A program made the position numbers and the translations under genes. A DNA stretch of 64,000 bases from the NCBI GenBank assembly GCA_945865635.1, contig CAMBEP010000012.1:37890-101889 (forward strand), written 5' to 3'. Shown here piece after piece: positions 37,825 to 47,870 of the stretch (its first letter is position 1; every line of letters starts with the position of its first letter). Below the pieces are notes generated by a model. The model had not been told where the DNA came from, ran no database searches, and worked only from the letters and a program-made list of their open reading frames with translations. This stretch comes from Candidatus Kuenenia stuttgartensis. Lineage in GTDB: Bacteria > Planctomycetota > Planctomycetia > Isosphaerales > Isosphaeraceae.

Positions 37825-38067
37825 TCATTCGCCGACGTATGGGATGAGGGCCATGACGCGGGCTCGCTTGATGGCCAGGCTTGATGCACGCTGGAATGCG
37901 GCACAGTTGCCACTTCGCTTGCGTGAGAAGATCTTGTTTTGATTTGTGCAAAGCTTCTTGAGCAGTCCGACGTCTTTGAAGTCGACGAAGGTTGGACGAG
38001 GGCACCCGTCATGAGTACAGAAGCGGCAACGGTTCTTGCGATTGCGACCAAGTCGTTTACGAGGCAT
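37825..38067 (-). CDS. rpsR: 30S ribosomal protein S18
   Basis: An 80-residue S18 with KNRCRFCTHDGCPRPTFVDF, a K-R-R/C-A-x-x-Q block in SRKRSGNCAAFQRAS and the ending IKRARVMALIPYV. The extra cysteines suggest a zinc-binding form. The start MPRKRLGRN at 38067 gives the standard length. It is transcribed alone and divergently from rpsU. The usual rpsF and rplI neighbours are absent here. Confidence 0.95.
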   Translation of the reverse strand: MPRKRLGRNRKNRCRFCTHDGCPRPTFVDFKDVGLLKKLCTNQNKIFSRKRSGNCAAFQRASSLAIKRARVMALIPYVGE

Positions 38068-38209
38068 ACGGGTCCGAGTCCTGAATAGTTCCGAGAACGA
38101 GAGTGTTCTATCTATCGATCGCTCGATCGGGAAAGCATTATTGTGTTTTAAATATTGGCCTGTGTCAAGCATAATTTATCAAGGATTCTTGGAAAAGTAG
38201 TTTTTTTCA

Positions 38210-38238
38210 TTGAATTCTGATTAGAATCATGATATACT
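38210..38238 (+). promoter_or_regulatory. Sigma70-type promoter candidate for rpsU
   Basis: TTGAAT and TATACT are separated by exactly 17 nt, about 175 nt ahead of the rpsU start. The rest of the rpsR-rpsU gap (38068-38412) holds no gene and leaves a long 5' leader for rpsU. Confidence 0.55.
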
Positions 38239-38412
38239 ATCCGATCTAATGTTGAGTGATCGTGCACAGAGCGTAATCTCGTTTTTGTATGATCCCAACG
38301 CCGAATTGATATCGACGGGCCAAATTCAGAGGGATGAGATCAGGCGACACAGCCTGACTTTCCTTTGATCGAAGGAAAATCAGAATATTGTTCTTGAGAG
38401 AGGAGCCAGTCT

Positions 38413-38601
38413 GTGGTCAAGTTGCGGGTCCGAGCCGGTGAGTCCATTCAGGAAGCTGTACGTCGTTTTCGAAAGCTCTGCGAACGCAGTGGTCTTCGTA
38501 AGGAAATGCGTCGTAAGACGTACTATGAAAAGCCCAGCGAACGCCGCCGTCGTGAAGAGCTGAAGCGTCTGCGTAAGGCTCGCCAGTCCACTCGCGTCTG
38601 A
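38413..38601 (+). CDS. rpsU: 30S ribosomal protein S21
   Basis: A 62-residue basic protein matching S21 along its length: [38 protein letters not shown] and [16 protein letters not shown]. The start is GTG, with GAGAGGAGCC upstream. It is followed by a strong intrinsic terminator, so it is monocistronic. Confidence 0.95.
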   Translation: MVKLRVRAGESIQEAVRRFRKLCERSGLRKEMRRKTYYEKPSERRRREELKRLRKARQSTRV

Positions 38602-38656
38602 TCGCAATTCATGGAACGGCTTGTGCCAATTGGCCAAGCCATGAAAATGAATCACG

Positions 38657-38689
38657 AAACCGAGCCTTTTTTTGGGGCTCGGTTTTTTT
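38657..38689 (+). terminator. Rho-independent terminator of rpsU
   Basis: A 10-bp perfect stem (AAACCGAGCC with GGCTCGGTTT) is followed by a run of T residues. Confidence 0.88.
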
Positions 38690-38879
38690 CGCTTGGCAAT
38701 AGACAGGCGATGCAAGCCGGAAATAAGGTTCGTTGGCTTAACTAAATTCTTGAAGCAGGATCGTTTTTTTTGTTCAACAGGCTTGGTCGACGACTTTTCA
38801 CAGTCAACTTGCTCACTTGCCTGAATAAGATTAAGATCAAGGATCTAAGGTTCTCACGCCGATTTGGAGCTTGATCCCC

Positions 38880-41096
38880 ATGTCCTGTTCATCAGTCGCC
38901 AGATATTCGAAGGTTTTGACTCTCTTTTGGTCAGCAGCGATTCTGGCGGGGCTGGCAGTCACGTCTGCGGCCCAGCAGCCTGCGAAAAAAGATTCCAATA
39001 TCAGGCTCCAGCCCAAAGCTGTCACGTGGTCGACAAAAGTGGAGCCTGCGACGGCCAAGCCTGGCGATCGGGTGACATTTACGGCGACCGCCAAGCTTCA
39101 GCCTGGCTGGCACCTTTATAAGTTGACCAAGCAGCAGCCTGAATCGGGGCCTCGGCAAACCGAGATCGACCTTTTCAATCTGTCAGGTTTGAAAGTCTCA
39201 GGCGAATGGAAGCCGTCAAAAGAGCTGATCAAGAAGCAGGAACCAGCCTTTCCTGAGGTGCCGTTTCTGGAATTTTATGAGGACGAAGTCTCTTTCGCGA
39301 TCGTTCTGGAAGTACCAGCCGATACGACAAATGGCGATAAGTCTATTCAGGCTCAGGTGTTTTATCAGATTTGCAATGCTCAGAACTGTTCGATTCCGGG
39401 CCGTTGGAGCGTGCCTTCGGCTCTGCTTAAGGTGCAGGGAGGTCTGGCCGGGGCCGGGGTAAAAACCGATCCGCCAGTGGAGGCAAAAACGGCGGCCGTT
39501 TTACCAGCGGGGGTGGTTAAGAAAAGCGATTCGCTGGACTCCGCCGAAAAAAAAAAGCCTGAACAGTCGGTTGCTTTGCAGCCTTCAGAGCCAGTCAAGC
39601 CATTGGGTCAAGCCAGCGATTTGCAGAACAGCCTGGACAAGGGTTTGATTCCGTTTCTGATCGTATGTGCTGGCGGTGGTCTGGTTTCTCTGATCATGCC
39701 ATGTGTTTGGCCGATGGTGCCGATCACGGTGAATTTTTTCATCAAGCAGGGTCAGGGGGGCAAGGGGACGACCAGGCTAGCGGTGGCTTATTGCTTGGCG
39801 ATCATTGGGATTTTCACGTTGGTTGGGGTTTTGTTTTCGGCATTTTTTGGAGCGGCATCGCTTCAGCAACTGGCGAACCACCCTTACCTTAACATATTTG
39901 TTGCGGTGCTTTTTCTGGCATTTGGGCTGAGTCTTCTGGGTTTGTTTGAGATCAGTCTACCAAGCGTTTTGCTGAATGCTTCGGCACGCGGTGAGAGCAA
40001 GGGCGGCATGGTGGGGGTCATGTTCATGGCGACCACTTTGACGATCACCAGTTTTACCTGCACATTCCCGGTGGTCGGCGGGCTTTTGGTGATGGCTGCG
40101 GGTGGGAGCTATCTTTATCCAGTTCTTGGTCTTGCAACGTTTTCAACAGTTGTGGCGGTGCCATTCTTTCTGTTGGCCTTATCGCCGAATCTGTTGTCAA
40201 GAATGCCGAAGAGTGGCGACTGGATGAACACGGTGAAAACGGTGGGGGGTCTGATCGAGATCGGGGCGGCCTTCAAATTTCTGAATACGGCGGAGATTGC
40301 TTATAAAGTGCCTGAAGAGGCTTGGATTGATGCCCAGATGGTGTTATCGGTCTGGGTGGTTTTGGCGGCAGTGTGTGGCATGTATTTGTTGGGTCTGTTT
40401 CGCACGGATCATGATTACGAAGAGCCGAAGGTGGGTCCTGGCCGATTGCTTTTCGGGTGTTCGTTTCTGTTTCTGGCGATGTATTTGGCGCCGGCATTGT
40501 TTGGTCGTCCGCCACAAAGTCAGATATATACAAGGCTTGTGGTTGGGATTCTGCCACCTGATGCAGGAGAGTTGAATGGGTTGTCGTCAAGTTCCGCGGG
40601 CGGTTTGCAATCGCATGGGGGTACGAAGGCGACATCGTCTGATCCTCAGGTGGCGATCACGCAGCAGACGAGCTTTCATGGAGTGGAGTGGGGGATGAGT
40701 CTGGATCAGGCCAAGCAGAGGGCCAAGTTGGAAGGCAAGCCGATTTTGATAGACTTCACGGGGGTCAATTGTGCAAATTGCCGATTGATGGAGCAGCGGG
40801 TATTGCCTCGTCAGGAGGTGGTGGACCAGCTCAAGAATTTCGTGACGGTGCAGATTTACACGGACTTTGTGCCGATATCGTCGATTACATCGAGTCAGCG
40901 TCAGGAGTTAGGCCAGGCCAACCAAGAGCTATTGATTGAGATTGCTCAGGAGACGACGAATCCGATTTATGTGGTGATGTCGGCCGACGGCCAGGTTCTG
41001 GAGCGGATTGGGGGATACAATGAGGCGAGCGTATTTGTAGGATTTTTGAGCAGGTCGCTGAATAAATTTCAGTCTGTGAAGGTGGTATCGAAGTGA
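38880..41096 (+). CDS. dsbD: DsbD-type thiol:disulfide interchange protein
   Basis: About 738 residues in the classical three-part layout. A signal peptide leads to an N-terminal periplasmic domain with a Cys pair (QICNAQNCSIPG). An eight-helix CcdA-like domain follows, with MPCVWPMVPITVNFF and SFTCTFPVVGG. A C-terminal thioredoxin domain carries VNCANCRLMEQRV (CxxC). It passes electrons from cytoplasmic thioredoxin to periplasmic proteins, for example for cytochrome c maturation. The start at ATG 38880 has GGAG ten nt upstream. Cytochrome c' lies downstream on the same strand. Confidence 0.93.
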   Translation: MSCSSVARYSKVLTLFWSAAILAGLAVTSAAQQPAKKDSNIRLQPKAVTWSTKVEPATAKPGDRVTFTATAKLQPGWHLYKLTKQQPESGPRQTEIDLFNLSGLKVSGEWKPSKELIKKQEPAFPEVPFLEFYEDEVSFAIVLEVPADTTNGDKSIQAQVFYQICNAQNCSIPGRWSVPSALLKVQGGLAGAGVKTDPPVEAKTAAVLPAGVVKKSDSLDSAEKKKPEQSVALQPSEPVKPLGQASDLQNSLDKGLIPFLIVCAGGGLVSLIMPCVWPMVPITVNFFIKQGQGGKGTTRLAVAYCLAIIGIFTLVGVLFSAFFGAASLQQLANHPYLNIFVAVLFLAFGLSLLGLFEISLPSVLLNASARGESKGGMVGVMFMATTLTITSFTCTFPVVGGLLVMAAGGSYLYPVLGLATFSTVVAVPFFLLALSPNLLSRMPKSGDWMNTVKTVGGLIEIGAAFKFLNTAEIAYKVPEEAWIDAQMVLSVWVVLAAVCGMYLLGLFRTDHDYEEPKVGPGRLLFGCSFLFLAMYLAPALFGRPPQSQIYTRLVVGILPPDAGELNGLSSSSAGGLQSHGGTKATSSDPQVAITQQTSFHGVEWGMSLDQAKQRAKLEGKPILIDFTGVNCANCRLMEQRVLPRQEVVDQLKNFVTVQIYTDFVPISSITSSQRQELGQANQELLIEIAQETTNPIYVVMSADGQVLERIGGYNEASVFVGFLSRSLNKFQSVKVVSK

Positions 41097-41338
41097 GTTG
41101 TGGATGAGGGGTGTTTTTTTTTGGTGATTGCATGGAGTGGTTGGGTTGGAATTGGCTTTCGAATCTTGAATTTCAGGCAATTATCTGATAGAACAGAGTG
41201 GAATCGTTCGGATGGACGATCCACCTTGCCGGGCTGGGGCACTGGAATTTTGGTTCCAGAACAATTCAACGCTTTGGCCCAAACCATCCAGCCAGTGACA
41301 AGTCCTCAAAAACTCAATGCTTCGGAGTTCCCTCCGCA

Positions 41339-41785
41339 ATGATCCAGACAAAATTTCGCGTGTTTTTCAGCACATTTGCTGCCTTGGCAGTTGCCTTTGG
41401 CACGTTGGCACTTGCCGACGAGCATGGCCCGCTCCACGAAATGATGGAATCGGTGAACAAGGCCAATAATGCAATCAACAAGGCTGTTCGCACGCCCGTG
41501 AACTACAAAAAAGATGCCAAGACCGTGACTGAGAAGTCCAAGGAATTGGTCAAGCTCGCCAAGGATACGGTTGCAGCCGTTGGCGAATCGAAGAAGATCA
41601 AGGGAGTCAAGGGTGATCCAGAAGCCCAATGGAAGACACTTGCCGCCGACTTTTTGAAGTCATCGGAAGAGCTTGCCAAGGTTGCTGGCAAGGAAGATCA
41701 TGCCGCGACGAAGAATGCCCACCAGGCTGTCAAGAAAAGTTGTTCAGGCTGTCACGAAGTTTTCCGGGTGGAAGACGAGAAGTGA
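41339..41785 (+). CDS. Cytochrome c' (class II c-type cytochrome)
   Basis: About 148 residues: a signal peptide (FSTFAALAVAFGTLALAD), a four-helix region, and the haem motif CSGCH near the C-terminus (VKKSCSGCHEVFRVED), as in cytochrome c'/c-556. It is periplasmic and binds small gases or takes part in electron transfer. The ATG at 41339 has GGAG upstream. It follows dsbD on the same strand with a 240-bp gap and ends in its own terminator. Confidence 0.85.
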   Translation: MIQTKFRVFFSTFAALAVAFGTLALADEHGPLHEMMESVNKANNAINKAVRTPVNYKKDAKTVTEKSKELVKLAKDTVAAVGESKKIKGVKGDPEAQWKTLAADFLKSSEELAKVAGKEDHAATKNAHQAVKKSCSGCHEVFRVEDEK

Positions 41786-41815
41786 TTGGCAGTAAGGTTT
41801 AAAAACTTTTAAAGC

Positions 41816-41852
41816 GAACAGCGGAACGATCCCCGATCCGCTGTTCCTTTAA
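41816..41852 (+). terminator. Rho-independent terminator of the cytochrome c' gene
   Basis: GAACAGCGGA and TCCGCTGTTC form a 10-bp perfect stem with an 11-nt loop, followed by CTTTAAGTTTTC. Confidence 0.7.
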
Positions 41853-41960
41853 GTTTTCAAGCAAAATCGTTTGGTGATGCGATTCATTTCTATTGTTGAT
41901 TTGTAGCGGTCGTTGGCTATTTTGACTGTTCGGGATTATACTTGAAGTAAAGGAGTTCGA

Positions 41961-42386
41961 ATGCCGAAGGTCTGTCGTGCGATGTTGGCTGACGAGGACA
42001 AGTTGCCCAGAGTTGGAGCGACAGGAGCATCACTTGGTGTTCGATTACCTCTGGATGAAAACGCCGATATTGATTGCGACGAAAGTGGGCAAGTTGTTTT
42101 GAATGAAAAAGGCATGTCAGTAAGCCCAAGATGGAGAGATTTGCCGCCCCACAGAATCCCTAAAAGGTTGAAGGGTAAGAGCCCGGGAGCGAGAGGTTCT
42201 GATGCATCATTTTGCTATTCATATGGCAAAGGGCCTTTTCAGAACTGTAAGTTTGCAGACGGTTTGCAGCTGATACCAGACCGCCCGAATCATGGAGTCG
42301 TGGCACCATTGAGATTGGTCAAGTTTCAGCAGTATGAGGAAGATCTTGCCGCAACACGCCCAGAATGGGTGATTGACGAGAATTGA
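41961..42386 (+). CDS. Tse2-like ADP-ribosyltransferase-fold protein (putative toxin)
   Basis: A 141-residue cytoplasmic protein without a signal or membrane segment. GMSVSPRWRDLPPHRIPKRL, FADGLQLIPDRPNHGVVAP and FQQYEEDLAATRPEW resemble the ADPRTs_Tse2 family from recalled patterns. Tse2 is a type VI secretion toxin, and homologues also occur as orphan toxins. AAAGGAG five nt ahead of the ATG gives a strong ribosome site. Its TGA is two nt from the ATG of the TPR gene, so the two form one translational unit. The family call is tentative. Confidence 0.5.
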   Translation: MPKVCRAMLADEDKLPRVGATGASLGVRLPLDENADIDCDESGQVVLNEKGMSVSPRWRDLPPHRIPKRLKGKSPGARGSDASFCYSYGKGPFQNCKFADGLQLIPDRPNHGVVAPLRLVKFQQYEEDLAATRPEWVIDEN

Positions 42387-42388
42387 AC

Positions 42389-43645
42389 ATGCTTCAGACT
42401 CCATCGTCGTTTGAAATGGTTTTGGCTGGGTTTATCCATTTGCACCAACTCGAATTGGTCGGCGAGAATGATTCGGAGGCAGCGGATCGGGTACGCGACG
42501 ATATGGACCAGAACTGGAGCATTCTTTCGGAGTGTGAAAAAGCGAGGTTGAATGGACTCTCCGAGGATCTTTACAGCCTCTCAGAAGAAATCCGGACTGA
42601 AACCAAGCCGTTGAATCCGCAGGTCAAAGCGGGGCTGGAAGAGGCACAATCGGCGAGAGTTGCCAGAGACTTTGATAGAGCGTTAAGCCTTTACCGACGC
42701 TGGCAGAACTATCTAAAGCCTGAATGGATCAGTTATTTGCGAGGATCCATCTGGAACGAGATGGGGCAATTTCGATTAAGCCTGTACTTCATTGAGCATG
42801 CACACAAACTGAATCCGTCGAATGGAAACCTGAACGCAATTTATTTGACAGCCATCGAAAGGGTAGAGCCTGAAAAGGCGAAAGAATTTAGCCTGAAAAT
42901 CATTCGGAATTCTGGCGATTATGGTATAGAAGAAATTTTAAGTGCATCGACGGTGGTACTTAAATATCTCTGGACGCATCATAAACAGCAAGAACAAGAA
43001 TTGTTAAGTCAGATCATTCGTGCCATTTCGGATCAACTGGCCATGACGGAACTTCTCGAATCCGAGCCATTTTCAAAGGTGGTTCCGTTAAGTTATGGAA
43101 TGCTTGGTTTTTGCAAGGATCTCAAAGGGCAAACCCAAGAGGCATTTGACGATTATCAAATAGCATTGAGGTATGGATGTCGACCTGATCTGATATGGGT
43201 CGCGCGGGGGATATCGCAGTACGGAAATCATCCTGACTCACTGAAGGACTTTCAAAGTGCGATCGATCTGGGGACCCCGATGATCTGGCCATATTTTTAT
43301 CTGGCGCACGATCACCTGGTTCATGGTCGGTATCAAGAAGTCTTAAAAAATTGTGAATGGGCACTGAGTCGTACGGGTTCCAGTAAACTTTTTAGTGAAC
43401 TCCATCACTGGCAAGCGATTGCCATGGCCCAGCAAGCGTATCCTGAAAGCGAGGTGAGAAAGTTTTTTGAGAAGGCCATCGAGTATGACCCTCATAATCA
43501 GATGGCTAAAGATAATTTCATGGCTTTTCATAAAACTGCCGCGATGCACCATCCGATTCCATGGGAGACACCCGATGCCAATTCTATGCGTGCATCAAGT
43601 TTGAGTGCTGAGCTTTTCTTTGAGAACTTTTTGTTCGCGGCTTAG
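42389..43645 (+). CDS. TPR-like protein coupled to the Tse2-like gene
   Basis: About 418 residues, all helical and soluble. An N-terminal segment (NWSILSECEKARLNGLSEDL) precedes TPR-type repeats such as ARDFDRALSLYRRWQNYL, GQFRLSLYFIEHAHKLNPSN, GQTQEAFDDYQIALRYG and FFEKAIEYDPHN. It starts two nt after the stop of the Tse2-like gene. A chaperone or neutralising role for that protein is possible by context, but nothing in the sequence proves it. Confidence 0.7.
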   Translation: MLQTPSSFEMVLAGFIHLHQLELVGENDSEAADRVRDDMDQNWSILSECEKARLNGLSEDLYSLSEEIRTETKPLNPQVKAGLEEAQSARVARDFDRALSLYRRWQNYLKPEWISYLRGSIWNEMGQFRLSLYFIEHAHKLNPSNGNLNAIYLTAIERVEPEKAKEFSLKIIRNSGDYGIEEILSASTVVLKYLWTHHKQQEQELLSQIIRAISDQLAMTELLESEPFSKVVPLSYGMLGFCKDLKGQTQEAFDDYQIALRYGCRPDLIWVARGISQYGNHPDSLKDFQSAIDLGTPMIWPYFYLAHDHLVHGRYQEVLKNCEWALSRTGSSKLFSELHHWQAIAMAQQAYPESEVRKFFEKAIEYDPHNQMAKDNFMAFHKTAAMHHPIPWETPDANSMRASSLSAELFFENFLFAA

Positions 43646-43718
43646 GCCGGGACGATTCAGAACGTAACGATCGGCTCCGACCACCATCTCTTCAGTGAAT
43701 GAGATCTAGAACAGACCG

Positions 43719-44456
43719 ATGCTCTTCTGGAACGACCATACCACGTCCGACATCGCCTGGAACATCGCTGCCGACGAGGCATTGCTGATCGCCTGCGAAC
43801 AGAATCTGCTTGGCCATGAATCCGCTTTGAGGATCTGGCGACAACGTTCCTGGGCTGTGGTGATGGGTGCTTCAGGGCGTTACATGGATGAGGTTTACGT
43901 CGATCGCTGTCAGCAGCGGGGGGTGCCCATTGCAAGGCGGTCGAGCGGTGGAGGAACAGTGCTGCTCGGGCCCGGCACTTTGTGCGTGAGCTGGGTGCGA
44001 CCTTTGACCGATTTCAAGATGTCTGATCGCGGTGTGCGTGAACTTCAAGTCTTTATGATTAAAAAACTTGCGGATCAATTTAAAGCGATTTCGCGAGACT
44101 TGGAGGTGGTGGCATCGGGTGATTGGTCGATTCAAGGGCAGAAGTGTGCGGGCAGTGCACAGAGGCGATTGAAGACGCATGTGATGGTGCATGCGAGTAT
44201 CTTGAACCAGATGGATCTCTCGGCGATATCGTATTTTCTGCCACCGCCGCCACGGATGCCGGAGTATCGAGCGAATCGGGATCACGGCCAGTTTTTGCGA
44301 AATTTACAAATGGATCCTGTCGTGTTTCTAGAACGTCTGGCGCGTCATTTTCCAGACGCGGAAGAAATTTCTGAGGTACCGCTTCCGATCAAAAAGTTGG
44401 CGGATGAATTGGCAGGGGATCGTTTCAGGATGGCTGAGTGGACCACGCGTTTCTAA
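43719..44456 (+). CDS. Lipoate-protein ligase A/octanoyltransferase-family protein
   Basis: A 245-residue BPL/LplA fold. The binding loop is IARRSSGGGTVLLGPGTL and the catalytic lysine region is GDWSIQGQKCAGSAQRR. These enzymes attach lipoate or octanoate to lipoyl domains. It lies just upstream of the 2-oxoglutarate dehydrogenase genes, whose E2 needs lipoylation. Whether it acts as ligase or transferase is unclear. Confidence 0.85.
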   Translation: MLFWNDHTTSDIAWNIAADEALLIACEQNLLGHESALRIWRQRSWAVVMGASGRYMDEVYVDRCQQRGVPIARRSSGGGTVLLGPGTLCVSWVRPLTDFKMSDRGVRELQVFMIKKLADQFKAISRDLEVVASGDWSIQGQKCAGSAQRRLKTHVMVHASILNQMDLSAISYFLPPPPRMPEYRANRDHGQFLRNLQMDPVVFLERLARHFPDAEEISEVPLPIKKLADELAGDRFRMAEWTTRF

Positions 44457-44896
44457 TATAAGTTGTTTAATGATAAGCGTATTAGTATTGTTCGAGATGT
44501 TCTTTTGCAGGGGTAGTATGTGAAAAACTAATATAAATAAATACTTGTTTTCGGTAGATCAAATAAAACTTCATGAAATCTACAAAATGTGAGGCGTCTT
44601 TCTCTGTTCAAGAACTTGGAAACCGATAAACTTTAGGTAGGAATGGTTGGGTCGTGTGATGTGACATGGCCTGACATGTCGAATAAAAAAAGATGCGTCA
44701 CCGTGTCCTATTTGCAGGTGTGAATGCGGGTTATTGGTGGAGCAGGTCCATTGAGATCCGATTCATTCCAAGAGTATGTGGGTGATGAATTTGAGTGATG
44801 GTGAATGCTTGAAGCGTATTGGCCGGATTCGGCTGATCGGCGGTAACGAAAGGAATCGTTGCCAGCCCAACCAAGCAGATTAAGGGATCGTTTTTC
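44457..44896. other. AT-rich intergenic region upstream of sucA
   Basis: About 440 bp without a gene on either strand. It should hold the sucA promoter; no strong -35/-10 pair or structured RNA was identified. Confidence 0.4.
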
Positions 44897-47692
44897 ATGA
44901 ATCGTTCAACGGTCGGGAGCCGGTGGAATCTTGATCTAGTCGAGCAGCTCTATGTCCAGTGGGCAGAGGATCCGCTATCGGTCGAGGCGTCGTGGCAGGC
45001 GTTTTTTGAAGGCTACAGTTTAGGTTCAGAGGCTGTCGTCGGTGGAACTGGCGAGGTTGCTCTGAGTGAATCCCAGGCGGGTGTGACGCGCCTGATTGAC
45101 GCCTATCGTGAAATTGGCCATTACTTGGCGAATCTTGATCCGCTGGGACTTTCGCCGCGGCGGGAGACGCACGAGCTTTTGGAGCTTTCGGAATTTGGTC
45201 TTACGGAAGCGGATCTGGACCGAAGCTTTTTCAACAAGCTTTTTCCGAGTCATTCGGCGACCCTTCGCGAGATCATCGGTGCCCTTCGGCAGACGTATTG
45301 CGGGACGATTGGCGTGGAGTACATGCACATATCGAACCGTCGTGTCCGTCGATGGTTGCAGCAGAAGATGGAGCCGTCCCGAAACAATCCTGGCCAGAGT
45401 TCAAAGCAGAAGCGGCGGATTCTTTTAAAGCTTTATTCGGCTGAGTTATTCGAGACGTTTTTACATTCGCACTATATGGGTCAGAAGCGATTTTCGCTTG
45501 AAGGCGGGGAGACTTTGATTCCGCTTTTGGATTCGATCGTTGAGGATGCAGGGCCTCGAGGGGTCGTGGACATTGTCTTCGGCATGCCGCACCGGGGCCG
45601 TCTGAATGTATTGACGAACACGCTCGACAAGCCTTATGGGCTGGTTTTTGGAGAATTTGAAGGCAACATTCCGAACACGGTGGGCGGCGATGGGGATGTG
45701 AAATATCACCTTGGTTTTTCGTCGGATCACATCTGCGAGACGGGTGAGAAGGTCCACTTGTCGCTTTGCCCGAACCCGAGCCACCTTGAGGCAGTGAATC
45801 CAGTGGTGGAAGGTCGGGTCAGGGCCAAGCAGCGGAAGGACCCGGCTCGCGATCGCCGGAAGGCATTGCCGGTATTGATTCACGGGGATGCGGCCTTTGC
45901 GGGTCAGGGGCTTGTTGCCGAGACTTTAAATCTTTCTCAATTGACGGGTTACAAGACAGGCGGAACGATCCACCTGGTGGTAAACAATCAGATTGGATTC
46001 ACGACATTCCCGGTGGACAGTCGATCATCGCGTTATTGCACGGACGTGGCCAAGATGATTGAAGTGCCGATTTTCCATGTTAATGGAGAAGATCCTGAGG
46101 CAGTGGCCTATGTGGCCAGGCTGGCATTGGAGTTTCGTCAGACATTTGAGATGGACGTGGTGATTGACATGGTTTGTTATCGGCGCCATGGCCACAATGA
46201 GGGAGACGAGCCGGCTTTCACGCAACCCTTGATGTACCAGGAGATTCGAAAGCGGTCGAGTATTCGCCAGATTTACACGCAGCGGTTGGTGGAGTCGGGT
46301 GAACTGACCCAGAACGAAGCGGAGACTCTGGCTGAGACCTTTAAGGAGAAGCTTGAGAAGATTTATGTTGAGGTTCACAATGAGAAGGATCGGAAGCCTC
46401 AGCCACTGCCGGACAAATACACGGGTTCCTGGCATGGGCTGACCCGTCCGTATGACTGGAAGAGCGAGACCACAGGGGTATCGCAAGAGGTATTGACGAA
46501 GATTACAGAGGTGACGACATCGGCCCCTTCCGGGTTTTCGATTCACCCGACGCTGGAGCGGATTCTGGCACCTCGGGTTCAGCAGATCAAGGAAAACGGC
46601 CAGATCAATTGGGGTTTTGCCGAATCTCTGGCCTTTGGCTCGCTGCTGATGGAAGGCACGCCGGTGAGGCTTTCCGGGCAGGATTGCGGGCGTGGGACAT
46701 TCAGCCATCGGCATGATGTTTTGACCGATTCGAAGACGGGTGATCGATATGTGCCCTTGCAGCATCTGAAGGAAGGCCAGGGCGATTTTTCGGTCTATGA
46801 CAGCCTGCTTTCAGAGGCGGCTGTACTGGGCTTTGAGTATGGATATTCGCTTGAATCCCCGAAGATGCTGGTTTTGTGGGAGGCCCAGTTTGGCGATTTT
46901 TCGAACGGAGCCCAGGTCATTATTGACCAGTTTGTGGCATCGGCGGAAACCAAGTGGGGCCGGTCCAGTGGTCTGGTCATGTTGTTGCCGCATGGTCACG
47001 AAGGTCAGGGGCCAGAGCATTCCAGTGGAAGGCTGGAGCGATATCTCCAGCTTTGTGCCGAAGAGAACATGCAGATTGTCAATTGCAGCACTCCGGCCCA
47101 GTATTTCCATGTACTGAGGCGTCAGGTGCGGCGGCCATTCCGCAAGCCTCTGGTGATCATGACACCCAAGAGTCTTTTACGACACAAGCTGGCGGTTTCA
47201 AATGTGAGCGACCTGACGGGTGGCCACTTTCAGGAAGTGATTGACGATGCGACGGTGACCGACCCGCGTAAGGTGCGCAAGGTGATCGTCTGTTCGGGTA
47301 AGGTCTATTACGACCTGATCACCAAGCGTGAAGCCGAGGGCAAGGTGGGCGAAGTGGCGATTATTCGTCTGGAGCAGATTTACCCATGGCCAGGCCAGAT
47401 GCTGAAGCAGATATTCAATCGCTATTCGAACAATGCGACACAGTGGATGTGGGTTCAGGAAGAGTCGCAGAACAACGGGGCCTGGTTCTTTGTGGCTCCG
47501 CGACTTCATGAGTTGATGGGCTGGGCATTTGACTACGTTGGCCGTGATGCATCGGCGAGCCCGTCTACGGGTAGTCACCATGTGCATGAACATGAGCAGG
47601 CGGATCTTGTGGAGGCTGCCATCATGGGAACCGGGGGCAGCATCATCAGCGCCCAGGTGAAGCACGTTTCGGAAGTCATGGCTGGCCACTGA
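44897..47692 (+). CDS. sucA: 2-oxoglutarate dehydrogenase E1 component
   Basis: A 931-residue, full-length homodimeric-type E1. The N-terminal motif is YVQWAEDPLSVEASWQAFF. The ThDP-binding region has FGMPHRGRLNVL, HGDAAFAGQG and NNQIGFTT, and the C-terminal transketolase-like domain has LPHGHEGQGPEHSSGRLER. It decarboxylates 2-oxoglutarate and transfers the succinyl group to E2 lipoate in the TCA cycle. It is the first gene of sucA-sucB-lpdA. Confidence 0.97.
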   Translation: MNRSTVGSRWNLDLVEQLYVQWAEDPLSVEASWQAFFEGYSLGSEAVVGGTGEVALSESQAGVTRLIDAYREIGHYLANLDPLGLSPRRETHELLELSEFGLTEADLDRSFFNKLFPSHSATLREIIGALRQTYCGTIGVEYMHISNRRVRRWLQQKMEPSRNNPGQSSKQKRRILLKLYSAELFETFLHSHYMGQKRFSLEGGETLIPLLDSIVEDAGPRGVVDIVFGMPHRGRLNVLTNTLDKPYGLVFGEFEGNIPNTVGGDGDVKYHLGFSSDHICETGEKVHLSLCPNPSHLEAVNPVVEGRVRAKQRKDPARDRRKALPVLIHGDAAFAGQGLVAETLNLSQLTGYKTGGTIHLVVNNQIGFTTFPVDSRSSRYCTDVAKMIEVPIFHVNGEDPEAVAYVARLALEFRQTFEMDVVIDMVCYRRHGHNEGDEPAFTQPLMYQEIRKRSSIRQIYTQRLVESGELTQNEAETLAETFKEKLEKIYVEVHNEKDRKPQPLPDKYTGSWHGLTRPYDWKSETTGVSQEVLTKITEVTTSAPSGFSIHPTLERILAPRVQQIKENGQINWGFAESLAFGSLLMEGTPVRLSGQDCGRGTFSHRHDVLTDSKTGDRYVPLQHLKEGQGDFSVYDSLLSEAAVLGFEYGYSLESPKMLVLWEAQFGDFSNGAQVIIDQFVASAETKWGRSSGLVMLLPHGHEGQGPEHSSGRLERYLQLCAEENMQIVNCSTPAQYFHVLRRQVRRPFRKPLVIMTPKSLLRHKLAVSNVSDLTGGHFQEVIDDATVTDPRKVRKVIVCSGKVYYDLITKREAEGKVGEVAIIRLEQIYPWPGQMLKQIFNRYSNNATQWMWVQEESQNNGAWFFVAPRLHELMGWAFDYVGRDASASPSTGSHHVHEHEQADLVEAAIMGTGGSIISAQVKHVSEVMAGH

Positions 47693-47870
47693 GTAGGGTC
47701 TTTTTGATAGTGGATGGCCACGAGATGCAGAGATTTGCCTGGTCACAGGGCTGCTTGTGGTTTCTTGAAAAGTGCAATGAAGCGTAAACGTATTTCAGGG
47801 CAGGTTTCCCGGTCATACACGGATTTTTTCGGATCTGGATCCGAATGCCTGAGCTTGAGGAGTGAAGTCG

